The translations under genes were made by a program, and so were the position numbers. The notes under the pieces were generated by a model. The model saw nothing but the letters and a program-made list of their open reading frames with translations. It had not been told where the DNA came from and did not search any database. Shown one piece after another: positions 1 to 7,408 of a stretch of DNA of 64,000 nt (positions are counted from its first letter, which is position 1; the number at the start of each line of letters is the position of its first letter). Source of the DNA: Glycomyces luteolus (GTDB lineage: Bacteria > Actinomycetota > Actinomycetes > Mycobacteriales > Micromonosporaceae); NCBI RefSeq assembly GCF_027622875.1, contig NZ_JAPZVP010000007.1, forward strand, positions 186,001-250,000, written 5' to 3'.

Positions 1-891
1 CGGGAGGTCGAGGACCAGGGGCCGGACCTTGGTGCGCAGGAAGTGGTCCGGACAGGACGTGCCGAGGGCCGCGAGCTCGGGCATCCGCGCCGAGGCGAGG
101 AAGTCGAGGACGACCGGGTCGTCGGTGTAGTGCCCGACCTGGCGGTGGTCGGTGGAGGCGAGGCCGCGGATGACCGGCGCGAGCGCGGCGGCGCGCTCGG
201 CGCGGGCCTCGGCGGCCAGCGGCTCGGCGACCCGCGCACCGAACGGGTCGGCCTTGCCGCGCTCGGCGATGAACGCCTCGCAGCCGCGGATGATCTCGAG
301 CGAGTTCGCTTCGCACGCTTCGGAAGTGTCGCCCCAGGCGGTGATGCCGTGGCCGCCGAGGATGCAGCCGATGGCCTGCGGGTTCGCCGATTTGATCGCG
401 GCGATGTCCAGGCCCAGCTGGAAACCGGGGCGGCGCCAGTCGACCCACACCACGCGGTCGCCGAAGCACTCCTTCGTCAACGCCGGACCGTCAGCGGCGG
501 TCGCGAGCGCGATGCCCGAGTCGGGGTGCAGGTGGTCGACATGGCTCGCGTCGACCAGGCCGTGCATCGCCGTGTCGATCGACGGCGCGGCACCGCCGCG
601 CCCGTGCAGGCAGTAGTCGAACCGCTCGACCATCGCGTCCTCGGCGTCGAGGCCCGGATAGGTGCCCGCCATGGCCCGCATCCGGTCCAGCCGCAGCACC
701 GCGAGCCCCGACTCCGTCAGGGTCCCGAGGTCCCCGCCGGAGCCCTTGACCCACAGCAGCTCCACCGGCTCCCCGGTCACGGGGTCGGTCTCGGTCCCCT
801 TCGCGGAAGTATTGCCGCCCGCGAAGTTCGTGTTCCGCTTGTCCGCACCCAGCCGGTTCGACCGGCCGATCAGATCCCCTACCGCACTCAT
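1..891 (-). CDS. rhaEW: Bifunctional rhamnulose-1-phosphate aldolase / lactaldehyde dehydrogenase, 3' part outside window
   Basis: Partial gene: 297 codons are open from an ATG at 891 to the left edge with no stop. The N-terminal part has the class II aldolase signature: GGNTS near residues 25-29 and the zinc-binding HVDHLHPDS at 117-125. In this family the aldolase splits L-rhamnulose-1-phosphate into dihydroxyacetone phosphate and L-lactaldehyde. A C-terminal short-chain dehydrogenase domain, not visible here, oxidises the lactaldehyde. The gene follows rhaI after 3 bp and is the third gene of rhaM-rhaI-rhaEW. The fusion is inferred from N-terminal similarity to the long bifunctional proteins rather than the short RhaD; the missing part would settle it. 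A rhamnulokinase gene probably lies beyond the edge. Confidence 0.85.
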   Translation of the reverse strand, partial: MSAVGDLIGRSNRLGADKRNTNFAGGNTSAKGTETDPVTGEPVELLWVKGSGGDLGTLTESGLAVLRLDRMRAMAGTYPGLDAEDAMVERFDYCLHGRGGAAPSIDTAMHGLVDASHVDHLHPDSGIALATAADGPALTKECFGDRVVWVDWRRPGFQLGLDIAAIKSANPQAIGCILGGHGITAWGDTSEACEANSLEIIRGCEAFIAERGKADPFGARVAEPLAAEARAERAAALAPVIRGLASTDHRQVGHYTDDPVVLDFLASARMPELAALGTSCPDHFLRTKVRPLVLDLP

Positions 892-894
892 CGC

Positions 895-2064
895 TCAAGC
901 CCCCCAGCCGGCGGCCTGGCCGCCCTGGCGGTCGGCCTTGATCTTCTCCGCATAACCCGAAGCGGCGTACGCGGCCATCGGATCCGCGTCAAGACCCTGT
1001 TCGCCGCGCAGCTCGGCCAGCAGGGAACGCACGTCCGTGTTGTAGGCGTCCATCAGGACCGCGTTGGCGCCCAGCACATCTCCGGCGGCCTGGGCCGCGC
1101 TCAGCGCGACGGTGTCGACGAGCAGCGCCTTCGCCGTCGCCTCCTGCACGTTCATCACCGACCGGATCTGACCCGGGATCTTCGGCTCGATGTTGTGGCA
1201 CTGGTCGAGCATGTAGGCGATCCCCGAATCCGGCCCCACCACGCCGCGCAGCGCCAGCTCGTGCATGATCCGGAACAGCTGGAACGGATCGGCCGAGCCG
1301 ACCATCAGATCGTCGTCGGCGTAGAACCGCGAGTTGAAGTCGAACCCGCCGAGCTTCCCTTCGCGCAGCAGCATCGCGACGATGAACTCGATGTTCGTGC
1401 CCGGCGCGTGGTGCCCGGTGTCGATCACGACCTGCGCCTTCGGGCCGAGCTTCAGGCAGTGCGCGTACGCCGTCCCCCAGTCGGGGACGTCCATCGTGTA
1501 GAACGACGGCTCGAACAGCTTGTACTCGAGCAGGAGGCGCTGGTGGTCGCCGAGCCGGGCGTAGACCTCGGCGAGGACCTCGGCGAGGCGGTCCTGGCGG
1601 TCGGCGATGGAGTCCTGGCCGGGGTAGTTGGTGCCGTCGGCGAACCAGAGTTTGAGGTCCGTGGAGCCGGTGGCGTCCATGATGTCGACGCATTCGAGGA
1701 GGTGCGCGGTGGCTTTGCGGCGGACGGCGGGGTCGGGGTGGCAGACCGAGCCGAGCATGTAGTCGTCGTCTTGGAAGGTGTTGGAGTTGATGGTGCCGAT
1801 CCGGATGCCGAGGTCGGCGGCGTGGGCGGCGAGCGCCTCGTAGTCGTCCACTTTGTCCCAGGGGATGTGGAGGGCGACGGATCCGGCGGCGCCGGTGTAC
1901 TGGTTGACCTGGGCGGCGTCGGCGAGTTTCTCGAAGGGGTCGCGGGGGACGCCGTGCTGGGCGAAGACCTTGAAGCGGGTGCCGGAGTTGCCGAACGCCC
2001 ATGAGGGCAGTTCGATGGTCTGGGCCGCGAGGACCCGCTTGGCGTTCTCGGTGCGGTCGCTCAT
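895..2064 (-). CDS. rhaI: L-rhamnose isomerase
   Basis: 389 residues. It converts L-rhamnose to L-rhamnulose, the first committed cytosolic step after mutarotation. The sequence matches the actinobacterial/Pseudomonas RhaI type: a TIM barrel with LLLEYK (Glu180), VVIDTGHHA (Asp215, His218/219) and GFDFNSRFYADDDL around 240-254 as likely metal ligands. I chose the ATG at 2064 because it overlaps the rhaM stop (ATGA, 2061-2064), has AAGGAGC just upstream, and gives the usual length. The reading frame stays open further upstream, but only across rhaM in another frame. It is translationally coupled to rhaM and followed after 3 bp by rhaEW. Confidence 0.95.
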   Translation of the reverse strand: MSDRTENAKRVLAAQTIELPSWAFGNSGTRFKVFAQHGVPRDPFEKLADAAQVNQYTGAAGSVALHIPWDKVDDYEALAAHAADLGIRIGTINSNTFQDDDYMLGSVCHPDPAVRRKATAHLLECVDIMDATGSTDLKLWFADGTNYPGQDSIADRQDRLAEVLAEVYARLGDHQRLLLEYKLFEPSFYTMDVPDWGTAYAHCLKLGPKAQVVIDTGHHAPGTNIEFIVAMLLREGKLGGFDFNSRFYADDDLMVGSADPFQLFRIMHELALRGVVGPDSGIAYMLDQCHNIEPKIPGQIRSVMNVQEATAKALLVDTVALSAAQAAGDVLGANAVLMDAYNTDVRSLLAELRGEQGLDADPMAAYAASGYAEKIKADRQGGQAAGWGA

Positions 2065-2456
2065 TCGCCGGCTCCTTCGCGTGCGGCCCGGGCCAGTTGG
2101 GTCTCGAGGTTGAACACTTCGGGGAGGACGGTGAAGGCGTCGTCGGCGTTGGCGCCGTCGATGCCTTCGAAGAACGGGGCCATCTCGGCCTGCCAGCGCG
2201 CGTTGACCTCGCGTTCGGCCATGCCGGCGCGGGCGGCGTCGAAGTCGTCGGTCTCCAGGTAGCCCACGAGGAGTCCGTCGTCGCCGAGGAAGAGGGAGTA
2301 GTTGGACCACCCGGTCTCGGCGAGGGCGGCGAGCATGTCGGGCCAGACGGCGGCGTGGCGTTCGCGGTATTCGTCCAGGCGGTCGGGCCGGACGCGGAGC
2401 GTGAAGCACACGCGCGCCTTGGAAGGCGCTTGCAAGCCGTTGGTCGGGGCTGCCAA
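2061..2456 (-). CDS. rhaM: L-rhamnose mutarotase
   Basis: 131 residues, a dimeric alpha/beta-barrel of the RhaM/YiiL family that interconverts the alpha and beta anomers of L-rhamnose and so feeds the isomerase. Diagnostic stretches are RVCFTLRVRPDRLDEYRERH with a catalytic-type His, the W..ML..L..TGWSNYSLFL block and an N..W...M.PFF motif near residues 85-98. The start is a TTG at 2456 preceded by GAGGAGGA; no ATG lies nearby in frame. It is the first gene of the rha operon. Its stop overlaps the rhaI start by four bases. A promoter and a LacI-type palindrome lie immediately upstream. Confidence 0.93.
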   Translation of the reverse strand: MAAPTNGLQAPSKARVCFTLRVRPDRLDEYRERHAAVWPDMLAALAETGWSNYSLFLGDDGLLVGYLETDDFDAARAGMAEREVNARWQAEMAPFFEGIDGANADDAFTVLPEVFNLETQLARAAREGAGE

Positions 2457-2498
2457 GGGGTTCCTCCTCGGAGTGTGCGGCCGGAGCCGCAGACTTTT

Positions 2499-2510
2499 TG
2501 AATCGATTCA
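2499..2510. promoter_or_regulatory. LacI-type operator in the rha operon leader
   Basis: A perfect 12-bp palindrome, TGAATCGATTCA, with the central CG typical of LacI-family sites. It lies just downstream of the expected transcription start of the rha promoter, where bound repressor would block transcription. The LacI-family gene at 2740 is the obvious candidate to bind it; that assignment is inference. Confidence 0.75.
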
Positions 2511-2527
2511 TGAAGGGATTTCGATAA

Positions 2528-2556
2528 GTTAAAACCCTCGAGCCTCAGGTTGTCAA
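2528..2556 (-). promoter_or_regulatory. Sigma70-type promoter of rhaM-rhaI-rhaEW
   Basis: On the minus strand there is a consensus -35 TTGACA (2551-2556), exactly 17 bp, then TTTAAC (2528-2533) as -10. Transcription would start near 2521 and run into the palindrome at 2499-2510. It is the best -35/-10 pair I found in the window. Confidence 0.7.
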
Positions 2557-2619
2557 GGCGCGACCGCCAAGAAATTCGAACACGGTTCGGTATATGCTCC
2601 TCAAGCTCCGGGTTCGTCG

Positions 2620-2633
2620 TTGAACCGTTTCAA
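2620..2633. promoter_or_regulatory. Second LacI-type operator, proximal to the regulator gene
   Basis: TTGAACCGTTTCAA has 5-bp arms TTGAA/TTCAA around a CG-centred core and shares the TGAA..TTCA half-sites with the palindrome at 2499. Its TTGAAC could also serve as the -35 of the divergent lacI-type gene, which suggests autoregulation. Confidence 0.6.
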
Positions 2634-2739
2634 AGACGGCGCAATACCGTGATCCGGGTGCCGCCCAGTGACGGCGATCGATTCGTCGATACGTGCCGCC
2701 GCACCACCCTGGGCCCCCGATAGCATTCGTGAGGTGACG

Positions 2740-3747
2740 ATGACCACTACCAGCATGAAGGACGTCGCGCGCGCCGCGGGCGTGTCGGTCGGGACGGTCT
2801 CCAACGTGCTCAACCGGCCCGAGGCCGTGGCCGAGGAGACCCGCACCCGCGTGCAGGCCGCGATCGCCGAGCTCGGCTACGTGCGCAACGATTCCGCCCG
2901 CCAGCTCCGAGCCGGGCGCTCCCGCACCGTCGCGGTGGTCGTGCTGGACGTGGCGAACCCGTTCTTCACCGACGTGGTGCGCGGCGCCGAACCGCTCATC
3001 GAATCCGCCGGCGGCGTCGTCACCGTCTGCGACTCCGGCGAGGACGTCCGCCGCGAGCGCCGCCACCTCGAGATCCTCGAGGAGCAGCGGGTCCTCGGCC
3101 TGCTCATCACCCCCGTCGACGACACCTCCGCGTCCTGGATCGAACGGCTCTCGGGCCACGACATCCCGCTCGTCCTCGTCGACCGCGGCGCCGGCCGGCA
3201 CCCGCACTGCTCCGTGGCCGTCGACGACGTGCACGGCGGCCGCCTCGCGGCCCGCCATCTCGCCGACCGCGGGCACGCCCGGATCGCGTTCGTGGGCGGC
3301 CCGTCCTCGATCCCGCAGGTCGCCGACCGCTTCGCGGGCTGCCGCGAGGTGTGCGAGGAGCGCGGCGTCGCCTTGGAGGTCTTCACGACCGCCGGCCTCA
3401 ACTTCGCGGCGGGCCGCGAGGCGGTCGAGCAGATGCTCGGCCTCGAGGAGCGGCCGACCGCGATGTTCTGCGCGAACGACCTCGTGGCGCTGGGTGCGTT
3501 GCAGGCGTTGACGATGCACGGCGTGAAGGTGCCGCAGGAGTGCGCGATCATCGGCTACGACGACATCGATTTCGCGGCTGCGGCGGCGGTGCCGCTGTCC
3601 TCGATCCGGCAGCCGCGCGCGCAGCTGGGCCGCACGGCCGCGCAGCTGCTGTTCGACGAGATCGGCGAGGGCGCGGGGCACACCCACCGCAATGTGGTCT
3701 TCCAGCCCGAACTCATCGCCCGGGCGTCGACGGCGCAGGAGTCGTGA
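2740..3747 (+). CDS. LacI-family transcriptional regulator, probable rhamnose repressor
   Basis: 335 residues. An N-terminal LacI helix-turn-helix (MKDVARAAGVSVGTVSNVLN, about residues 6-25) is followed by the periplasmic-binding-protein-like effector domain (VVVLDVANPFFTDVVRG; FCANDLVALGAL; IGYDDIDFAAAA). I chose the ATG at 2740, which has GAGGTG upstream. An in-frame ATG at 2668 would add 24 residues that LacI proteins do not normally have. It is divergent from the rha operon, with two matching palindromes in between. The likely role is repression of rhamnose use, relieved by rhamnose or a derivative; the GH51 gene downstream may be a further target. Confidence 0.88.
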   Translation: MTTTSMKDVARAAGVSVGTVSNVLNRPEAVAEETRTRVQAAIAELGYVRNDSARQLRAGRSRTVAVVVLDVANPFFTDVVRGAEPLIESAGGVVTVCDSGEDVRRERRHLEILEEQRVLGLLITPVDDTSASWIERLSGHDIPLVLVDRGAGRHPHCSVAVDDVHGGRLAARHLADRGHARIAFVGGPSSIPQVADRFAGCREVCEERGVALEVFTTAGLNFAAGREAVEQMLGLEERPTAMFCANDLVALGALQALTMHGVKVPQECAIIGYDDIDFAAAAAVPLSSIRQPRAQLGRTAAQLLFDEIGEGAGHTHRNVVFQPELIARASTAQES

Positions 3748-3811
3748 CCGCACCCCACCAGTTCCTGTAACGGTAAAGTTCGAGTCTGGTAGCGTCTCCG
3801 AAACCGGCCCG

Positions 3812-3823
3812 GCAAGCGCTCGC
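3812..3823. promoter_or_regulatory. Possible LacI-type operator upstream of the GH51 gene
   Basis: GCAAGCGCTCGC has the AGCGCT core common to LacI-family operators, with five of six base pairs symmetrical. It lies about 55 bp before the arabinofuranosidase start. It differs from the TGAA..TTCA sites, so a different regulator would be expected. Weak evidence. Confidence 0.35.
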
Positions 3824-3877
3824 GTGTGCTCTTCGGGCCGCCGGTGACCGACAGCGAACCCTTCACAGGAGGCGATC

Positions 3878-5383
3878 ATGGCCGAACCCCAACGCGCGCG
3901 CATCGAGTTCGATCCGCGCTTCACCGTCGCCGAGGTGCCCGAGCGGCTGTTCGGCTCCTTCGTCGAACACCTCGGACGGTGCGTCTACACCGGCATCTAC
4001 GAGCCCGGCCACGCGACCGCGAACGCCGACGGCCTGCGCCAGGACGTGCTCGACCTCATCAGCGAGCTGGGCCCGACGATGGTCCGCTACCCCGGCGGGA
4101 ACTTCGTCTCCGGCTACCGCTGGGAGGACGGCACCGGCCCCAAGGAGGACCGGCCGCGGCGCCTGGACCTCGCCTGGGGCACCACCGAGACCAACCAGTT
4201 CGGGCTCTCGGAGTTCATGAAGTTCTGCCGCACCGTCGGCGTCGAACCGAACATGGCCGTCAACCTCGGCACCCGCGGCCTCCAGGAGGCCCTCGACCTC
4301 CTCGAGTACGCCAACCACCCCGGCGGCACCTACTGGTCGGACCTGCGCCGCTCCCACGGCGACGAGGAGCCCTACGGCATCAAGCTGTGGTGCCTGGGCA
4401 ACGAGATGGACGGCCCCTGGCAGATCGGCCAGAAGACCGCCCACGAGTACGGCCGCACCGCCGACCAGGTCGCCCGCTCGATGCGCTACATCGAACCCGA
4501 CCTCGACCTCGTCGCGTGCGGCTCCTCCTCCCGCGGCATGCCGGAGTTCGGCGCCTGGGAGGCCGAGGTGCTGACCCAGTCGTACGAGTCGGTCGACTAC
4601 ATCTCCGCGCACGCCTACTACCAGCCCCGCGACGGCGACTTCAAGTCGTTCATGGCCTCGGCGCAGGACATGGAGCTATTCATCGACGGCGTCACCGCCA
4701 CCGCCGACGCGGTCGGCGCGAAGCTCAAGAGCGACAAGAAGATCAACATCTCCTTCGACGAGTGGAACGTCTGGTACCAGAACGCGCCCACCGGTGAGCG
4801 CGAGGAGCCCTGGGCCGTCGCGCCCCGCCAGCTCGAGGACATCTACTCGGCGATGGACGCGGTCGTGTTCGGCTCGCTGATGATCACGCTGCTGCGCCGC
4901 TGCGACCGCGTCACCGCCGCGTGCCTCGCGCAGCTGGTGAACGTGATCGCCCCGATCATGACCGAGCCCGACGGCCCGGCGTGGCGCCAGACCACGTTCT
5001 TCCCGTTCGCGGAGGCCTCGAAGTTCGGCCGCGGCAAGGTCCTGCGCGTCAACGCCGACTCCCCGTCGTTCGCGACCGAGAAGTACGGCGACGTGACCGC
5101 CCTCCACTCCGTGGCGGTGGCGAACGAGGACGGCACCTACACCGTGTTCGCCGTCAACCGCGACCTCGAGTCGACGCTGACCCTCGAGATCGACCTCGCC
5201 TCGCTCGGCGGCCTCGCCGACGTGACGTGCTCGACGCTCACCGACGACGACCCGAACGCGAAGAACACGCTGGAGGAGCCGACCCGCGTGGCCCCGGTCG
5301 CCAACGGCGACATCACCGTCAAGGACGGCGTGGCCTATGTGGAGCTGCCGGCGATGAGCTGGAACACCATCCGCATCGCTTAG
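3878..5383 (+). CDS. abfA: Alpha-L-arabinofuranosidase, glycoside hydrolase family 51
   Basis: 501 residues, the normal size of intracellular bacterial GH51 enzymes. It removes terminal alpha-L-arabinofuranosyl groups from arabinan or arabinoxylan oligosaccharides. Family marks are LFGSFVEHLGRCVYTGIYEP near residue 25, RYPGGNFVSGY, the acid/base Glu176 in CLGNEMDGPW and the nucleophile Glu295 in ISFDEWNVW, then a C-terminal beta-sandwich. There is no signal peptide, so substrates must be imported first. The start has ACAGGAGG 8 nt upstream. With the rha operon and the GH43 gene at 17.7-18.7 kb it suggests use of pectic side chains. Confidence 0.95.
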   Translation: MAEPQRARIEFDPRFTVAEVPERLFGSFVEHLGRCVYTGIYEPGHATANADGLRQDVLDLISELGPTMVRYPGGNFVSGYRWEDGTGPKEDRPRRLDLAWGTTETNQFGLSEFMKFCRTVGVEPNMAVNLGTRGLQEALDLLEYANHPGGTYWSDLRRSHGDEEPYGIKLWCLGNEMDGPWQIGQKTAHEYGRTADQVARSMRYIEPDLDLVACGSSSRGMPEFGAWEAEVLTQSYESVDYISAHAYYQPRDGDFKSFMASAQDMELFIDGVTATADAVGAKLKSDKKINISFDEWNVWYQNAPTGEREEPWAVAPRQLEDIYSAMDAVVFGSLMITLLRRCDRVTAACLAQLVNVIAPIMTEPDGPAWRQTTFFPFAEASKFGRGKVLRVNADSPSFATEKYGDVTALHSVAVANEDGTYTVFAVNRDLESTLTLEIDLASLGGLADVTCSTLTDDDPNAKNTLEEPTRVAPVANGDITVKDGVAYVELPAMSWNTIRIA

Positions 5384-5394
5384 CGAGCCGAACG

Positions 5395-5430
5395 AAAGGG
5401 GCCCGCAGCGTCACGCTGCGGGCCCCTTTT
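5395..5430. terminator. Intrinsic terminator between abfA and the DAHP synthase gene
   Basis: A long perfect hairpin (arms AAAGGGGCCCGCAGCG and its complement, loop TCA) ends in TTTT on the plus strand and has AAA on the other side. It can therefore stop both convergent transcripts. Confidence 0.9.
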
Positions 5431-5435
5431 CACGC

Positions 5436-6509
5436 TCAGGCGCGGGACTGGCGGACGGCCGCGGCGAGCTCGCCCAGGAGCGCCTCGGTCTCGTCCCAGC
5501 CGACGCACGCGTCGGTCACGGACTTGCCGTAGTCGAGTGTCTCCAGGGGGCCGGGCTCCTGGCGGCCGGGCTCGATGAAGCTCTCGATCATCAAACCGGC
5601 GATGCCCTGCTCCCCCGCGCCGATGCGCGCGGCGACTTCGCGCACGACCTCGGCCTGGCGGACGTGGTCCTTGCCGGAGTTGGCGTGGCTCGCGTCCACG
5701 ACGAGCCGCTGCGGCATGTCGTGCTTGGCCAGGAGCGCGAGCGCGTCGCGCACGTCAGCGGGTCCGAAGTTGGGGCCGCCGCGGCCGCCGCGCAGGATGA
5801 TGTGGCAGTCGGGGTTGCCCGAGGTGGAGACGATGGAGGCGCGGCCGTCCTCGTCGACGCCGAAGAACACGTGGTCGCCGGCGGCGGCCCGGCAGCCGTC
5901 GATCGCCGAGGTCAGGTCGCCGTCGGTGGTGTTCTTGAACCCGACGGGCATCGACAGGCCCGAGGCGAGCTGCCGGTGGACCTGGGACTCGGTGGTGCGG
6001 GCGCCGATCGCGCCCCAGGAGACGGCGTCGGCGATGTGCTGCGGGCTCGTGGGCTCGAGGAACTCGCAGCCGACCGGCAGACCGGTGTCGAGCACGTCGA
6101 GGAGCACCTGCCGGGCCAGGCGCAGGCCGAGCTCGACGTCGTGGGTGCCGTCGAGGTGCGGGTCGTTGATGAGGCCCTTCCAGCCGACCGTGGTGCGGGG
6201 CTTCTCGAAGTACACGCGCATGACGACCATCAGCGCGTCGCCGAGCGGGGCCGCCGCGGCGGCGAGGCGCTGCGCGTAGTCCTTCGCGGCGGCCGCGTCG
6301 TGCACCGAGCAGGGGCCGACGACGACGAGCAGGCGGTCGTCGGTGCCGTCGAGGACGTGCTTCACCGCGGAGCGGGTGCGTTCGACGAGCGCGGCGCGCG
6401 CGTCGCCGAGCGGCAGTTCGGCACGGAGGACGGCCGGGGCCACGAGCGGCTGGAATGCGGTGACGCGCAGGTCGTTGGTCTGCGGCGAGCGGTCGGCGGG
6501 CGAGGTCAT
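5436..6509 (-). CDS. aroG: 3-deoxy-7-phosphoheptulonate (DAHP) synthase, class I
   Basis: 357 residues. It condenses phosphoenolpyruvate and erythrose-4-phosphate, the entry step of the shikimate pathway to Phe, Tyr, Trp and chorismate products. Class I alpha-type motifs are LVVVGPCSVHD near residue 60, RVYFEKPRTTVGWKGLINDP, IGARTTESQVHRQLASGLSMPVGFKN, and a C-terminal VDASHANSGKD..Q metal/phosphate site. I chose the ATG at 6509 (MTSPADRS); the frame stays open upstream, but that stretch overlaps the leader region in a different frame. A probable ribosome-mediated attenuator lies 75-200 bp upstream. It converges on abfA across a shared terminator. Confidence 0.95.
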   Translation of the reverse strand: MTSPADRSPQTNDLRVTAFQPLVAPAVLRAELPLGDARAALVERTRSAVKHVLDGTDDRLLVVVGPCSVHDAAAAKDYAQRLAAAAAPLGDALMVVMRVYFEKPRTTVGWKGLINDPHLDGTHDVELGLRLARQVLLDVLDTGLPVGCEFLEPTSPQHIADAVSWGAIGARTTESQVHRQLASGLSMPVGFKNTTDGDLTSAIDGCRAAAGDHVFFGVDEDGRASIVSTSGNPDCHIILRGGRGGPNFGPADVRDALALLAKHDMPQRLVVDASHANSGKDHVRQAEVVREVAARIGAGEQGIAGLMIESFIEPGRQEPGPLETLDYGKSVTDACVGWDETEALLGELAAAVRQSRA

Positions 6510-6584
6510 CAGGTTCCCATCTCTGGTGCGAGGCGGGTCCTGTCCACTCGTGGTCTCCCCCGGTGCCGGCCCGCCTGACGGCGA

Positions 6585-6610
6585 AAGGCAGCGACTCGTG
6601 TCGCTGCCTT
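6585..6610 (-). terminator. Attenuator-type terminator hairpin in the DAHP synthase leader
   Basis: On the minus strand, perfect 10-bp arms AAGGCAGCGA/TCGCTGCCTT with a 6-nt loop are followed by TTTC. The hairpin lies between the aromatic leader peptide and the structural gene. Just before it, 11 bases (plus-strand 6614-6624) are exactly complementary to 6658-6668 inside the leader ORF, giving an alternative fold. Confidence 0.65.
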
Positions 6611-6634
6611 GTTGGCTCCGGGTGTGTTCGTCGG

Positions 6635-6706
6635 TCAGCGCGTGCGCCGCCGGGCTCCACCCGGAGCCGGCGTAAAGCGCTGATACCAACGAACTGCCGT
6701 GAACAT
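6635..6706 (-). CDS. Aromatic leader peptide of the DAHP synthase gene
   Basis: A 23-codon ORF, MFTAVRWYQRFTPAP followed by an Arg-rich tail. Codons 2, 7, 8 and 11 are Phe, Trp, Tyr and Phe, so all three aromatic amino acids are sampled within ten codons. A -10-like TACGGT (6714-6719) lies 7 nt before the ATG, suggesting a leaderless transcript that starts at the peptide itself. The stop is followed by the terminator hairpin at 6585-6610 and then the DAHP synthase gene. Ribosome-mediated attenuation is inferred from this arrangement. Confidence 0.65.
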   Translation of the reverse strand: MFTAVRWYQRFTPAPGGARRRTR

Positions 6707-6758
6707 GGCCCGAACCGTAGCACACCCGCCAGGCGGCGGCCAGGCCCCGGGACCTGCG

Positions 6759-7397
6759 TCACAGGCCGCTGATGGTCGCCGGGGCGCGCTCGGCACGGGC
6801 GAGCGCGCGCACGAGGCCGGCTTGGCCGTGGCGTTTGGCGGCGAGGCGCGCCAGCATCCACGCGGCCGTGTCGAACGCGTCCTCGTCGAAGACCGGGGTG
6901 TCGACGGCGACGGAGTAGGCGAGGTCGTCGCTGTGGACGACGAGTTCCATGATGCGGGTGCAGAGGAAGTCGTCGAGGGTCATCGCATAGGGCCAGCGGG
7001 TGTGGCCGCTGGTCTCGGTGCCGCCCATGGCGGGCAGGGCCGTCTCGAGGGCGGCGAGCGCGGACGCGGCCTCGTCGATGACGGCGGCGGGTCCGGCTTC
7101 GGCGGCCCTTTCGCCGCCGTCGCGGATGCCGGTGTTGTAGTCGTTGTCGACGTCGGCGGCGAGCCACGCGGCCCGGCCGTAGTGCTCGAAGAGGCCGACG
7201 GTCTCCTTGCCGGTGTGGTCGGCGGCGAGCCCGGCGGTGACGGAGGTGATCTGCTGCGACAGGTGGGCGGCGAGGCCGCCGACGGTGAAGCCCTCCAGGG
7301 CCGAGGGACCGGTCCAGGCCTTGGCGACCGCGCCGTCCTCGACGAGTGCGAGGCCGGTGCGGGCGGCGTGGAGGTACTGGTCGCGGATGCTGGTCAT
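6759..7397 (-). CDS. DinB-like / mycothiol-dependent maleylpyruvate isomerase N-terminal domain protein
   Basis: 212 residues of the four-helix DinB_2/MDMPI fold, which binds a metal through conserved histidines (FTVGGLAAHLSQQITSV near residue 40, IMELVVHSDDLAYSV near 155). Family members include mycothiol-dependent isomerases and transferases; the exact reaction cannot be read from sequence. I chose the ATG at 7397, 11 bp after the stop of the upstream secreted peptidase gene, so the two are probably co-transcribed. The C-terminus ends just before the aro leader promoter. Confidence 0.75.
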   Translation of the reverse strand: MTSIRDQYLHAARTGLALVEDGAVAKAWTGPSALEGFTVGGLAAHLSQQITSVTAGLAADHTGKETVGLFEHYGRAAWLAADVDNDYNTGIRDGGERAAEAGPAAVIDEAASALAALETALPAMGGTETSGHTRWPYAMTLDDFLCTRIMELVVHSDDLAYSVAVDTPVFDEDAFDTAAWMLARLAAKRHGQAGLVRALARAERAPATISGL

Positions 7398-7408
7398 CGG
7401 CTCGCTTT

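Noticed and set aside
43-2004. A 653-codon plus-strand frame opposite the rha genes
   Set aside because: Antisense shadow in high-GC DNA: Arg/Val/Gly-rich, no domain, and the minus strand encodes recognisable RhaI.
2577-2589. Third rha operator (CGAAC-ACG-GTTCG)
   Set aside because: Odd-spaced and lacking the TGAA..TTCA half-sites of the other two; probably chance symmetry.
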